From contig JAPFBE010000003.1 of the NCBI GenBank assembly GCA_034336665.1, positions 64,337,352-64,401,351 on the forward strand: a DNA stretch of 64,000 nucleotides, read 5' to 3'. The DNA is from Luscinia megarhynchos (taxonomy: Eukaryota; Chordata; Aves; Passeriformes; Turdidae). Shown here piece after piece: positions 38,921 through 51,400 of this stretch. Position 1 is the stretch's first letter. Each line of letters starts with the position of its first letter. The notes under the pieces were generated by a model. It saw only the letters and a program-made list of their open reading frames with translations. It was not told the origin of the DNA and searched no databases. The translations under genes were made by a program, and so were the position numbers.

Positions 38921-41900
38921 CTAAAACATTGAAAGGAACAATTTGGTTTTCTACTTATACTTCAGTTACATGTATCAAACTGTGATTTCCAACTGCAAGT
39001 ATTAATACAGTAATTGTCATTACTAGTATCTTTCACCTGGGGAGCATACAGCTTTTCCAGCCCTAGCATCAGGCAAAGATAATGGAAACAAACAAGAGTT
39101 GTAACAGGAGACATGCCCAGAATTTGTCCTCTGCTGTGACTGCTTTTTGGACTTCAGTCATGCCACAATCTTAAGACTCCTTTCAAGAGCAGGTAATTTA
39201 GTGACTATTCAAGCAGACACTGTTACCAAAAGCACCCGAAACTCATAAAGCAAAGCTGGTATATAATCTTTTCTTGACCTAACATCATCATCTCCATAGG
39301 TTTCTTTGTAGTAAATTTACAAGTACCTGGTTTATGGACAGAACACAGTCTGCCTTCTTCATCAGTTACAATGGTTACTGTTCCAGTTGCTAAATCTTCT
39401 TCTTCAGCAGTTGGATCAACAATGAGTAACGTGCTTGTGAAAGAAATGCATGCAGATATGTTGATACACATTGCTCCATTAATGTTATTGGAAAATACAA
39501 TTTTTACTGTCTTACAAGAGAGTAATGGATTTAGTGCTCAAGCTTATCTGTTTTCCTACCACAATGCATCAATTTAAAAAAAACCGCCAAAAAATGTGGG
39601 AGATTTCACATCATCATGGGTTTATGACTGTGGAAAATAGGCATATAAGCTGTTTCATAAATTTGTGACACTGATGTATTGCAGGAAAATGCCACTAAAT
39701 TACCATTTGCAGTATGAAATACTGCAGTCATTATTTTGTAGTTACACCGAAGACTGGCATTGCACTAATTTCTACCAGACACCTTAAAGCAAAATCACTT
39801 CCAATGGTAGTTCGCCAAAGTAGTTCTCAATTTTTTGTCAGTGAACTCCAACATCATGCAGATTGGGGATAGTTCAAAAACAGATTCAATGGGTTGCTTA
39901 AGACAGCTGTCATGCATCACATGAGCAGTTCAATGCATGGCTCTTGTTGATGTACAGGTCACTGCCACAGGAGCAGCTCTGCACCAGTGCTCCTTAGCCA
40001 TGGCCATGCTAAGCAGCAACCTACCGCTTCCATTTATTCAAGGAAGCCTTTTATGGAAGAAGAAAAATGCCTGGAAGCCAGAGTATGTAAAGCATTTTAT
40101 TGAAAGGGTTGTGTCAACAGCTCGAGAAAAATTAATAAACCAGATTTTAAAAAAACCTCAAACCACACAACACAGGCATATACCCATCAATACTGAGTTT
40201 TAGGAGCTAAAAGGAGACTTAAGTAACTTGTTTGATGTAACAGTTGGTTTCAGGGAAGGAAACAAAGCCCAATAGACGCTCTTGGAAAGCCTTCTTCCCC
40301 AGGTAGCTTTTTGGTCTATGTGTAAGTAAGTATGTGTGATTTGTGTGTGAACAATACCCTACTGACAGCTGTCTGCCTAGTATGTTACCCAAACGTTCAG
40401 TGTACATCAAACTTCAAACACAGCAGAAATGGTATTAAAGCAATTAATAGAGGCTCTTTAAAGTACCAGTAATGTCCTGCTCTGATGCATTTTGGTAATC
40501 ACTTGATCAACATTTGAATTATTGCTCTCCCCACCCCATTTGTTACTTGGATGAAAGGCGTTACTAATCATTTCTGTGAATACACATTCATGTGCCATAA
40601 CCCCTCAGCATCTCCAAACAGACCTAAATCTTGAATAGCACAGTGAGCACTATCCTGTCACTTTCTATGTTGCAAATGGAGTCACCAGAAATTGCTACAT
40701 TTCTTATAAATAGCAGCAGCACACATTCTTAACATTCTTGACCTAATTTCAGATGAGGAGTCAAGTTACCAGATGTGATTACTTCGAATCCTCATAATCA
40801 GATTCTTTTCCTACATGAACAATGACTTAAGCATGCTGATTACACTTCACCTTGGATAATTATGTTTTCAGTTATCCAGGGGGTTTTATTGTTCTAACTG
40901 GACTGTTACTTCCTTTGTTGACTACATCTTTGGAAGAAGCTGTTCAAAAACTACCCTCTTTTCTATCAGTTACTTGCACGGGCTTCTAAAACATTAATTG
41001 CACTGGTACATTTTCATCTCAAAGATCCTTCAAAAACCTAAAACAGTACCCATCCCTGGACTTTTAAGCTTATCTTTCAGGTTGGGAACCATTTCTGCTT
41101 TAAGCCACAGGAAGAAGCTGAGTACAGACTGCACTTAGTTCTGTGCTCTCATTACATCACAGAACTAGAGGCACCCTTGAATGAGAGAAGCTGTGGATTT
41201 AAGATTGGTGATGCAGCATTGCCTGAGGCTGCACACTGGTCCCTGGCAGAAGTGCAGAAACATCACTGGTGGCGTCCTCTGTCTTTCATTTTACAGACAA
41301 CGTTGTTTCAATAAAGTACAAAAACAGTTTGGAACTTACTCATCAAATATAGCAAATGATGTGGCAACCGGATGCTTTCTGATAATCAAAGGGTTCTTCT
41401 GTTTTAAATTAACTTCTGATAAACCCGTTTCTTCATTTATCGTAACCAACGGCAAATGCACTGAAGAGATGAAAAAATTACAATGGTCTAATATTAAACA
41501 TTGCTGGGTTTAGCAGGCCTAGAGATGTTGACTGCTACTGAAATATTTAAGCTGTTCTTTTAACACACTGAAAATCAATCAGAGTTTTGCCTACATTAAT
41601 AGTACTCTCTACAAAAAAAAAAAAGCACTTGAATTTGAGGAAAGTATTTAGCTTAGAACTACCCATTCAAAGAAATACTTGATTTTTCTATTCAAGGTAA
41701 CAGAAGCTTTTCTCCTTACACAGCAACATTTTTTTACTTCCAAAATGCCACACAACTGAACTATTTCAGAGTCATATTTAACCAAAAGTATTTTTCCCCA
41801 AGTCTACTGGACATATAAAAACTAGGAATATTGTCTCATGTCATAAATTTTATATATCTGTAAAAACGATGCAACCTGACCTTCAGCTAACTCTTGCTAT

Positions 41901-44900
41901 GACAACCCATACATTGCCAGTGGCAAGGAGGACAAGAGCAAAGTAGCTAGGGGAATTTCAAGGCTGGCGATTCACAGTTAGAAAAGAAGACCTTGCCATA
42001 AATTTCCCTTCAAACTGCTGCCTTCATGCCTTTATAAGCCCACACACCTGCAAACAGTCCACACATTTTTCACAGACTATAATTCATTAAGCTAGGAAAG
42101 GAATACTCTGTTGTGACATAGTACATAGTGTAAGCAAAGTCCCTGACAGCTCATACTGCCTACAAAAAATACATTATCAAAGTAATACCCTGATGTAGTA
42201 TTAAACTCGTTCATGCTACTGCTGAAAGTCTCAGGTATCTGACACCAAAGAACAAGTGGCAGAATAGCCATTAGTCTTTTAAGAAAGCAATAATAAGTGT
42301 ACAAAAAGATTCTATTTTTCAAGTGTTATGCACCTATGGCATCCCACCATCATTTCCACCTTGTATTTGCATTCAAATGACAAGAAACAAAATCCCATGA
42401 ATTAGTTACCTACTTACCAGAGTTCAAAACTAATGCATTTCTCCAAGCAACACTAATCAGAATGACTCTTGTTCTAAGGAAGGCTTACCATTTTTTAATG
42501 CTGCCAACAAAGCAAAGACACTGGCATCCAGAAGGTTTCCATCATAGTCCAGACATATGATATCACAGTATAACACCCAAGCAAGCTATCAAAAAAGGTT
42601 TGTACAAGTGAGATAATACATCAGCTAAGCAAACAGTGCAATATATAAAAAAATTATGGCCACATTAAATACATATACTTATTTCTGCTATGTGATAACT
42701 AAGCTATGAAGACTGAAAAGCAAAAACAACACTCAAACGCCCTATATCCTCAAATACCTTCTGTATTTGTATTTGTGTAGAGGTACTGTGATCTTGTTAC
42801 TATCTCCTTCTTCATTCTGAGATACAACTTACCTTGCCATTGGCAATACACAGATCTTCTTTCACTATCATCTGTGAACTAAAATAAAATGAGAGTAAGC
42901 AAGGAAATAGAAAACTGTCCTGCAGAGTTGCTTGTATTTTAACAGCACTAAGATGGCTCTTACTTTTCAATCACATCTGCGATGAACTGGCTCGCTGCTT
43001 GAGCCTCTTCACCGGGTGGTCCAGAGCGAAACCTCTCTGCACAGAGGGATGGCAGCTCCACATTTGGAACTAGGTAGCAAGAATCATTAGTCATGAACCA
43101 AAGAAAGCAGGCAATGAGTAATCAAAAATAAAAAAAAATAACAGATGCTGTTAATACCATTTTATGGACTTCAAATAAAAGGCAAGACCAAGAATTTTCA
43201 ATCAAGCCTTTCAATCAAGACTTCCCCTCAAACTAAAGTTATGCATCAGGTTGTATTAAAGAACTTGTAGTACTCTCTGTCCTCAGAAACTGTACATTCC
43301 ATGGAAAAGCACATACTCCTACCACTCTCTGTTTATAATCCTTTCTGACTATTGTGACCCACACAAATTCTTCTTTAAGTGTTAAGCACTTTTCAGCAGA
43401 TGAAGAAACAGCAGCATTTCCATCCCACTGTCTGACTTTACTGGTATGCTGTCTGCTTTTCATCAACCATTAAAACCTGAGGCTTTAGACTTGAAACAAA
43501 AACATGTATAAACATTCGTGAAAAGAACCTAAGTATAGTCAAGATCACTGAAAACAACATACTTGGGAGATGCCTGAGAAAAAGGGAATTTCATCTAAGC
43601 TCTCAGTTCCAGAGAATTATTTTATTTCCAAAGAAACTCCAAACAGGAGTGGGGAGGTACCACCGGGACTTACAGTTCTCTGAGAAATAAACTGATCTTA
43701 TTTCACTGTTTTTAAGAGTTCTATTTTTTGCCTACTGGGACTTTGAAACAGAAGTTAACATTCCTTTGCAGAGTCTTGCATGCCACTGTCTTCTATAGAT
43801 TACCTTCTCCCTCTTAATATACACACTGCTGCAGGTTTCCTTCCACGCCCAGCCCGGAATCAGCAATAAAAAGGTAGCTGTATATGGAGAACTCACAAGC
43901 AGAGCAAAGGAAACTGTAGATGCCTAGATGTCAATTTTGAAATTAATTTGAAGGGATGTAATAAAATTTGATCTAAATAAATTCTTTGCAGAAAAATCTT
44001 CACAATACATTTTTCACAACCTTTTCGCTGAAGCAATACAAAACCTGAGTGGATCCATACTTAAGCACTTACCAATATATCCCTTATTAGCAGAATCCAC
44101 TGCAGGTGCAGCAAGTTCCTGGAGAAACAGGAAAAGAGAAAAATGAAGACCAGAACTTTGTACAAAATATTTTCCAACTGTTCTATATACAAATGGTTGT
44201 TTTCTTCCCAGTGATCATTACAATGAGACTTACAAAAGCCATTTTTAATCATCCTTATCTGTAAATTTCCTATGGAAGAACTCAGTATAGGGATGAGCAG
44301 TCATTTGTCTTGTAGGTCATGGCAGGCCAGCAAGAGTTGAGGCTACAAGGCATTCAGTAGTCCAGCCAAATTATTCCCAGTGCACTTACTGATCAATGTT
44401 CAGAACTTTTCAATTATAGAGCTTTTATCTAGAAATGTACAAGGACTTTAGTTTTGTACACATCTTTCCCCATACACGATGGGCATTACAAAAATACATG
44501 TTCTCTGACTATACAGGTAGGATTATACAATTACATTATATATTAACTTTCAGGTCTGGAAGTAACTCAGGTGAAAGACTGCAGCTGCATCTGACTGGCA
44601 CATTATTGTCACTCCAAGGGTGATTAATTCTAAACACAAATGCACAAAGTCAGCTAACAGATAAATAAAGATAAAAACCAACCATACCGCTTTTACTCCA
44701 CAAATCACTGTGGTATTTCCTAACTTCACCAGGGCAGAACCATCTGCAGTTGTAATTGAACCTGAAGAGAAAAACCACTGTTCAATAAAATCTGTTTTCC
44801 CTTCAAAGGGCATTAAATAACATCCAACCTTAACAAAGTGTTTACTTTCAGTCATTTTATACTAAACTAGGCTAAGCAAAGTCTCAAATCCAGAGTGGGG

Positions 44901-47900
44901 GCAGAATCTCTGTATGAAACAGTCAATCACACAGAATGGCTGAGGTTCTCCAGCCTGCCGAGGCCCCTTCTGGATGGCAGCACAACCCTCTGGCATATCA
45001 GCCACTCCCAGTTTGGTGCCATCTGCAAACTTGTGAGGGCACCTAAATTGTGCTGCACACACAGGAGCAGAAATGACTAATTACACTGATGCACATGAGC
45101 CCAGGAACAGGACTGAAAACAATGCTCAAGGATATTACTGTACCACACATTCTCCTTCCTGCTTGTTGAAACTGTATAAAAAAAAATCCTTCCTCTTCCT
45201 GGCTTCCAAATGCAAGAACCAAGAAAACCAATTAGCAAGTCATTAAGATCACCACTATAACCTGATATTAATAATACCTCCCCCATTATTATTATTCCAC
45301 ATAAGCACTTACCTATGTTTACAGTGGTTGTCCGAAATTCACCTAACTCTCTTCCATCAGGCCGACAGTTCTCTTTCTAAAGAGAAATTACAAACTTCAA
45401 ATTAGAAAACATACTTTATCAAGTGAAGACAATAATATTTTTGCTACAGAAGTTCATAAAAAATAATATTCTCTTCTCAAAAATGCTAGGGAAAACTGAG
45501 TCACACTCCAGCTGCCTTTTCATCAACTGATACGTAGTCTGTGTTTATAGGCCTGCAAAAGTCTGTGTATATAGGCCTGATTTTTAAAATTCATTTAAAT
45601 TTATTTAGGCAATATAACAATAGACTGATTGTCTCAAGGGTAGGAACTATAGGAGGCTAGATTCATAATAACATACAATAATGAACATGTACTGGTAAAT
45701 TAAAATGAGAGTTTCTACCTCTCTGCATTGTTTAGTGGAGCTCTTAAAATTAGAGTGAACTAAAAGAAAACAAAAGAAAATCCTTGCACCCAAAAAAACC
45801 CAACATTCAAATACCATCAGTCAGAAGCTGTGCAACACACAACCCTTAGGTTAGAAACTGAAACAAGGTTTTTTTAGATCTGAACTGTTACTTACCACAG
45901 TTTGAAAAGCAAACACTTTTGGTGCAATTATGAGAACCAAACTGCAGTAATACTGGACCCGTTTCTAAGTCAATACAATTTCAATAACAGATTAACTAAT
46001 TTAGGGTAACAAAATTCAGTGTTTTTCCTCCACAGTTACAGTGTGCATGGTTAGCAGCAATAATCTCTATTAATATCTTTGTAGCATCTGAAAGCCTGGT
46101 TTGACATAATTTTGCACTAGACAAAAACCTCCACCACCATCTTGGTCAAATTTAACCTGAACTCATTTCAAGATCAACAGAAGCATTTATCCATCAAGAT
46201 GAACAGCATCAACACCACAGATGGAAAGAAAAACATGTTCTGAAGAGCATTAACGTTTTTTGCCTGCTCAAACAGCTTTCTGGAGATTTTTTTTTCAGTT
46301 TCCATTTCCATAGTTTCAGATTTCCACATAGACAAGCTAGAAGAGCAGAAGAAAGCAAGAAAAAATTCACTATAAAGAATTTATACAATCATCTCATGTT
46401 TCACTCACCAAAAACCTCCTGTAATACTCCAAAGGTTCCACAGTTCTAGAACAAATAGAAAGAGAAGTTAAAATGCAAGCTCCTGAGTAGGAGAAAAAAA
46501 AATCAGCAAGCACAAACCCACAACAATAAATAATCTGGGAATCAAGACACCTGACAAAGATGCTTAGCAATACAGTTAGAGAACAATGAGTAAACTCTAA
46601 ACTAATGCAACAAAAAAGATGTTTTCCTAAATTCAGTTCCAAAATGGTTCTTCCATATAAGGAATCTGCCTGCACATACACTGAACCAAAACTGCTAGTT
46701 TTCACTTCAATAATCCTATTAGCTTTAAACCAAAAGAAGTATTTAATGGCAGAAGGGTGTAGAATGCCTTGCAAGGAATGCAAAAAGGAAAATTTTACTA
46801 AAATGTGTGAAATATCTGTTAGTTCAAGGACTGCATTCAGATGCAGAAAATTGTAAAAAAAATTTAAATTATTCAGTTTCTTCCCAGAATCTTTGAGAAA
46901 ATATAAAATTACAAGATACGCCTCATGCAAAGATTCAGATGAGAAATAATTAATGCTTATTATTAAACATAAACTAAGTAACAGTATCTGTGTATTAATA
47001 TTTTAAACAGGGATCATTAAGGTTAAAAAAACTTTTATAAAAAGCATTGTCAATATTTAAATGAAGCATTCACAGCTGTGTTAAAACAGTGCTTCTGGAG
47101 CAGGGGTGGAAAAAAGATAAATGGAATAGGCAAGTTTTTCAAATGCAAACTAACATACAGAGGCATCACATAATGGCCATCATGAATTGGCTCCTGTCAG
47201 CTCCACATGTGCTGGTGCTGTACTACTGGATTATAGGCCCAATGCAAGGTTTGTTGTGTTCCAGTTCATGTAACAGCACTTCCTAACCTTGTTTGACGCT
47301 TTCAAGCCATAAATAATTAGAATCAAGGATGCTGGGACGGACTACCGAGAGAAGCTGTGGATGCCCCGTGCCTGGCAGTGCTCAAGCCCGGGCTGGATGG
47401 GGCTCTGAGCAACCTGGGCTAGCAAAAGGTGTCCCTGGAACTGGATGATCTGGGAAGATGCCCTCTGACCCAAACCACTTCACTACTCTAAAATGAGAAA
47501 TTATAAACGGGAAGTCACTGAATTCCCTACAGCTTTAACCTCCTTATAATGCTTTCAGCTGTGAAAGGGGAGGTTTACGTTGGAGAGCAGGAATAGGTTT
47601 GTCACCTGGAGGGTGACTGGGCACTGGAACTCCCCCAGGGCAGAGGTCACAGCACCAAAACTGCCCGAGTCCAAGAAGTGCCTGGATAGCGCTTGAGGCA
47701 CGTGCTGTGACTCCTGAGGGCGTGCTGCACAGGGCCAGGAGCCGGACTCGGGGATCTGTAAGAATCCAGCTCGGAATACTCCGCAATTCTGACACCGGGT
47801 AGCTCCGGGCCTCACTGAGCTCCGCTTTTTGCCGGGCCTTTTCCCAGCCGGCCGAAGCCCGCTCGCTCAGCCCTTCCCGCACACGCCGGGTCCCCTCAGC

Positions 47901-48102
47901 CCCTCGGCACCGACCCCATCCCGGGGAGACGCGCCGAGCCCGCTCCCGCGGCGCGCCCCGCCGCGGCGGTGACGGGACAAAGGCCTCAGGGGTCCCGGGG
48001 CGGTGGGGATGGGGAGCAGGGCCGGGGCGATGGGGGCGCGGGCAGGGGCGGAGGGGATGGGGGCGCGGACGGGCCCAGCACTTACTTGAACGCGGCCGCC
48101 AT
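38805..48102 (-). CDS. EXOSC8: EXOSC8 (RRP43), non-catalytic RNase PH-like exosome ring subunit
   Basis: EXOSC8 is one of six RNase PH-fold proteins that form the ring of the RNA exosome, the 3'-to-5' RNA-processing and decay complex of nucleus and cytoplasm. In vertebrates the ring is structural and lacks catalysis. Eleven coding exons on the minus strand start at plus positions 48102, 46445, 45376, 44761, 44118, 43069, 42878, 42585, 41460, 39433 and 38920. All have GT-AG borders and matching phases, and the sum is 831 nt (276 aa plus stop), the length I recall for human EXOSC8. The first RNase PH half spans roughly residues 30-165 and the C-terminal half roughly 190-255. The ATG at 48102 lies in a good context (gcc ATG g) and gives MAAAFK, close to the human MAAGFK. 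Confidence 0.96.
39327..39433 (-). CDS. EXOSC8: EXOSC8 coding exon 10
   Basis: 107 nt: [20 protein letters not shown] then [22 protein letters not shown] is the conserved C-terminal RNase PH motif. Confidence 0.96.
41340..41460 (-). CDS. EXOSC8: EXOSC8 coding exon 9
   Basis: 121 nt: [20 protein letters not shown] and [13 protein letters not shown], linking the two RNase PH halves. Confidence 0.95.
42489..42585 (-). CDS. EXOSC8: EXOSC8 coding exon 8
   Basis: 97 nt: [20 protein letters not shown] then [12 protein letters not shown]. The D-x-x-x-L-D-Y-D-G-N core motif of the family is present. Confidence 0.96.
42833..42878 (-). CDS. EXOSC8: EXOSC8 coding exon 7
   Basis: 46 nt: [15 protein letters not shown]. 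Confidence 0.95.
42964..43069 (-). CDS. EXOSC8: EXOSC8 coding exon 6
   Basis: 106 nt: [20 protein letters not shown] then [14 protein letters not shown]. The RSGPPGE loop is conserved in RRP43 proteins. Confidence 0.96.
44073..44118 (-). CDS. EXOSC8: EXOSC8 coding exon 5
   Basis: 46 nt: [15 protein letters not shown]. It is less conserved than its neighbours. Confidence 0.94.
44688..44761 (-). CDS. EXOSC8: EXOSC8 coding exon 4
   Basis: 74 nt: [20 protein letters not shown] followed by GVKA, the conserved beta-strand core of the RNase PH fold. Confidence 0.96.
44925..45055 (-). mobile_element. CR1 fragment in EXOSC8 intron 3
   Basis: ccccttctggatggcagcac followed by ccagtttggtgccatctgca and aacttgtgagggcac follows the antisense CR1 sequence. 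It lies between coding exons 3 and 4 and is truncated. Confidence 0.65.
45313..45376 (-). CDS. EXOSC8: EXOSC8 coding exon 3
   Basis: 64 nt: [20 protein letters not shown] then I. The RPDGR motif is the hallmark of the RNase PH family N-terminus. Confidence 0.96.
46409..46445 (-). CDS. EXOSC8: EXOSC8 coding exon 2
   Basis: 37 nt encoding [12 protein letters not shown], with the donor gtgagt. The 178-codon open frame around it is intron read-through. Confidence 0.95.
47330..47500 (+). mobile_element. CR1 3' end, first of two in EXOSC8 intron 1
   Basis: gagaagctgtggatgccccg, then gctcaagcccgggctggatg, then aaggtgtccctggaactgga and a final ctgacccaaaccacttcact match the CR1 3' terminus from body to tail. 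The orientation is + (antisense to EXOSC8). Confidence 0.8.
47560..47815 (+). mobile_element. CR1 3' end, second copy in EXOSC8 intron 1
   Basis: gggtgactgggcactggaac, ggtcacagcaccaaaactgc, aagtgcctggatagcgcttg and gcacagggccaggagccgga occur in CR1 order. It ends near ccgcaattctga, close to the canonical tail. It belongs to a different CR1 subtype from the copy at 47330, so two independent insertions are likely. It ends at the edge of the CpG island. Confidence 0.85.
48086..48102 (-). CDS. EXOSC8: EXOSC8 coding exon 1
   Basis: 17 nt encoding MAAAF plus AA of a split Lys codon. The donor is the consensus GTAAGT. Confidence 0.94.
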
Positions 48103-48240
48103 GGCGGTGCCGGCCCGCCCCGGATGTGGCGCCCCCTGGCGGCCCGCCCGCCCGGCAGCCTCCGCGGGCGGACCAGCGGCAGCGGCGGCCGTAGGGCGCC
48201 ATTGGGGCGGCGGCGCTGCCGGCCCTGACCGCCGGGGGGC

Positions 48241-48320
48241 GCCGGCGGCTCCCGGCGGCTCCCGGCGGCTCCCGGCGGCTCCCAGCGGCTCCCGGCGGCT
48301 CCCGGCGGCACCCGGCGGGC
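48241..48320. repeat. 10-bp GC minisatellite (cccggcggct)n in the shared promoter
   Basis: Eight tandem 10-bp units are present. Five are exact or differ at one base, and the outermost units diverge. The array is 61 bp upstream of the ALG5 ATG, so in its 5'UTR or core promoter. Confidence 0.95.
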
Positions 48321-48380
48321 GGCGCGGCCGCTGTCGCGTCGCTGTCGCGGCGCGCTGGGGCCCCGCCGCTGCCGCGGGCG

Positions 48381-48470
48381 ATGGCGCTGCCGCCGCTGCC
48401 GGCCCTGCCGCTGTCCCTGCCCGCAGCCGCGCTGGCGCTGGCGGCCCTCGCCGCCTTGCTCTTCGTCCTG
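48381..48470 (+). CDS. ALG5: ALG5 coding exon 1
   Basis: 30 codons. Starts at MALPPLPALPLSLP in a strong Kozak context (ggcgATGG) and encodes most of the Ala/Leu-rich membrane anchor. The donor is gtgaga. Confidence 0.93.
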
Positions 48471-51400
48471 GTGAGAGCCCCGCACGGCGGGCCGGGGGCG
48501 CCGGGGCGGGGGCGGTGCGCGAGGCCGCCCGTGCCCGCCCCCCGGTGCGGGGCAGGGGCGCTGCCCGGGTCCCGGCCCTGCCCGGGGTCCCGCGGGGCCG
48601 CGCAGGCCGCAGGGCCGGCCCGGGCTGGGCGGCAGAAGCCGGCGGGGCTGCGCTTGTGCGGGGCGTTGTGCGGGGAACGTGTGTCGGCAAGGGGTGGCGT
48701 GTCGTGCCTGGTAAAGGGCACCGAGACGGAGCATTTCGGCCTTACAGTTCGTGTTGGGAAATGTCCTGGTAACGCCTTCGCGTTCACCATCTGGGGAGTT
48801 GCTGTGTCTCTGAAATGCCCTGCCACATTGGGAAGGTGGACCCCCTGGAAAGCGAAGTTGTGCTGGCTGTGCACAGTGCCACGTATGCATCCTGCCCGGG
48901 GCGGCGGCGGAGGCACCGTCCCTGCAGGTGTTCAGGGAGGCTGGACGAGGCGTCCGCACAGTGCTCTCGTTGATACGCTGGTGTCGGGGCATCCCTGGCC
49001 TCAGAGGTCTTTGTCAGCCTGAGTGATTCTGTATAGTGTCACCAAGTAAAAGTGCTCCAGGGCCCAGTTCTACCGCTTTTTTTTTCCAGCCGTGCATAAA
49101 GCAGTCAGAGCCTCAGTTTTGCAAGCACATATGGCTGGCTGGTCGTGAGCCTTGCCGTTGATTTCAGTGGCTTGGCGGGGGATCTAAGGTGACACCTTGT
49201 GTGCTCAGGGTTACTGGGGGAAGGGGCTTGCACCACGACTTTGGAGGCACCTGTGTGCTTTGCAGTTAAAAACAGCTACAAGCCAATGATGCTGACTGTG
49301 TTCAGCCAGAGTGCGGGAGCAACCAAATGGCATGAGAGGGTTTTGATCTTCTGTGAAATTCCACAACAGTGATCCACTTCTTTACTGAGATATACTTGGT
49401 TGCGCCTGATAGCACATTTAACAGCTAGAGAAACTTCTAATAGAATGCTTGACAATTTTTTCATTTCTTTTTCATCACAGATTTGTGCAATCGCTCATGT
49501 AACTGCCAAAACAATGCCACACGATGATGCTGAACGCAGGAAAGGATCTGCACCAAGTATACATGATCCTGCTACAAGAGAACTCTCTGTCGTTGTGCCT
49601 TCATACAATGAGGAAAACCGGTGTAAGATTTTTCTTGTTTTGAGGAAAAGAACAAAAACCTATCTGTTGTTACTGTAATAATGCAGAGGTCAGTTGGGTT
49701 AGCAGTAGATTCTGGCAGGCCAGATTATGTATCAGATTTTGGACACAGTTCCCAGAAAACAATCCAAGTACATTGAATTTCAAAATTGAGGCATTGTGTA
49801 ACTTGATTTCTACTGCTAAAAATAGCATGGGGCACTTGTAAGAATCCCCTTAATTTTAATGAACCCCAGAAGAATGGCTGTTCATTGCCCCTATAAATGC
49901 TGCAAGACAAGAAGTAGTGAAATACTTCTAAAATTGATTTGAGAGCTTTCCACCCAGCAGCTTCAGACAAGCAGAAAAAGGGATGATCTCACAGGTTTGT
50001 GTTTAACTTGGCCATAGAGGGGAGTTCCTGATACTGAGTGAAGGCTTTTAGAAGTGATAGAAATAATGAGGCTCTAAAGCTGATGTGGCAGTCACACAAG
50101 CTTGCTCAAATAGATAAAAGTCAGTGCTGGTTTACAGGGTCAGTCGTAAAGAGTCGTTGTTTTTTTTCCTTTAATGTTGTGTACGTACTTCAGAATGAAA
50201 AGTTGGTTCCTCAGAAAAAATGTTCTTATGCTGTCTTTTTATAGTGTATGTGATTTTCTTCAGTGTACTTTCTGCATTCAGAAAGGACAGCATTTAGAGT
50301 TGCAGTTGCTAAGCTTGTTTACTGAAGGTAGTGTTGTATGAAAGAGTTGATTTGCTCAGCCTTGCTTTGTGGCTGTTTTCAGCATTTTTGTGTACGTGCT
50401 TTGGGTATTATAATCTACTAACCTGACCTGACCTCCTCCACCTTTTCTCTAGTACCCCTTATGATGGATGAAGCTTTGGATTATCTAGAAAAAAGACAGG
50501 TATTTTCTTTCTGTATTCAAAATTCATTATTTTTATTGTATTGTGTATAACAAGTCAGTGATCTAGTCACTTTGTTGTGTTGGTGTACATTAAAACAGTA
50601 GTACTTGGCCTCTTAGAAGTAATGCTTCTGTCTCTTATCAATTATTTTTAGATTGAGTGACAGCATTTTTAAACAAGTAAAAATTTAATATTCTACTACA
50701 GAATGAAAAAAATCTTCATATGTATTAAATCTGTCCAAGACAGAGCTAAGAGATTAACCATGCATTTAACTTTCTAAACTAAGTCCTGGTTTGTTCCAAC
50801 AAGTTTCATAAGCATCTGTTCTGTATTAGGATTTGTTCTCTGAGTAAGAAGGTCATTGTGAAACGTTTGTGGGTTTTGTTTTGTTTAGGTTTTCTTAAAA
50901 GTGATGTTTTTCTAAGCTTCCGTCTTCTTCAACGGAATTGATTTTTCAGTTCTAGATGTAGCATGACAAGCCAATGTAAAAGTGCCTGCATCAAATATGG
51001 CAAAATTCTTTAATTATGCCATCCTAACAAATTTCCTGCATCATATTAGTGTCTGTTGGAAACTGTGAATGACTGCTAGGGAGAAAAGAATAATGATGTT
51101 TGAAAGACCTACTGCCCACTTAAGAAATTGGATGAAATGCATTATTTCTGCTTTTATTTTCAAGAAAGAAGATCCTTCATTCACTTATGAAGTGATAGTG
51201 GTTAATGATGGTAGTAAAGATCAAACTGCAAAGGTAAGAAAAATAAATTTCTTCCCAAGCAGTCAGAGGCATGGAATTTTGTTTGGATGTCTGTGTATTT
51301 GTGGAATAGAACAGTGGTTTATATTTTATGTTGGTACTTGAAGCAGTTGACAGTTGAAGTTCACATTTCTGAATTATTTCTGTCGCTGTCATGTATGCAT

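Larger units (their letters stand above)
47860..48650. promoter_or_regulatory. Bidirectional CpG-island promoter of EXOSC8 and ALG5
   Basis: A dense CpG island spans both start codons (EXOSC8 at 48102 on -, ALG5 at 48381 on +), leaving 278 bp between them. An inverted CCAAT box (attgg, 48211-48215), GGGCGG boxes and a YY1-like gccgccatgg at the EXOSC8 ATG are visible, with no TATA box. The same head-to-head pair exists in mammals. Long open frames on both strands in this interval are by-products of GC content. Confidence 0.85.

Noticed and set aside
46394..46930. 178-codon minus-strand frame
   Set aside because: It contains EXOSC8 exon 2 at its end; the rest is intron read-through past the splice acceptor.
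47544..48992. 482-codon open frame on the minus strand, with other long frames on both strands in the same island
   Set aside because: It runs through CR1 sequence, the CpG island and the minisatellite, is full of Pro/Arg/Gly/Ala, and matches no family. The lack of stops follows from high GC. The real genes here are EXOSC8 exon 1 and ALG5 exon 1.
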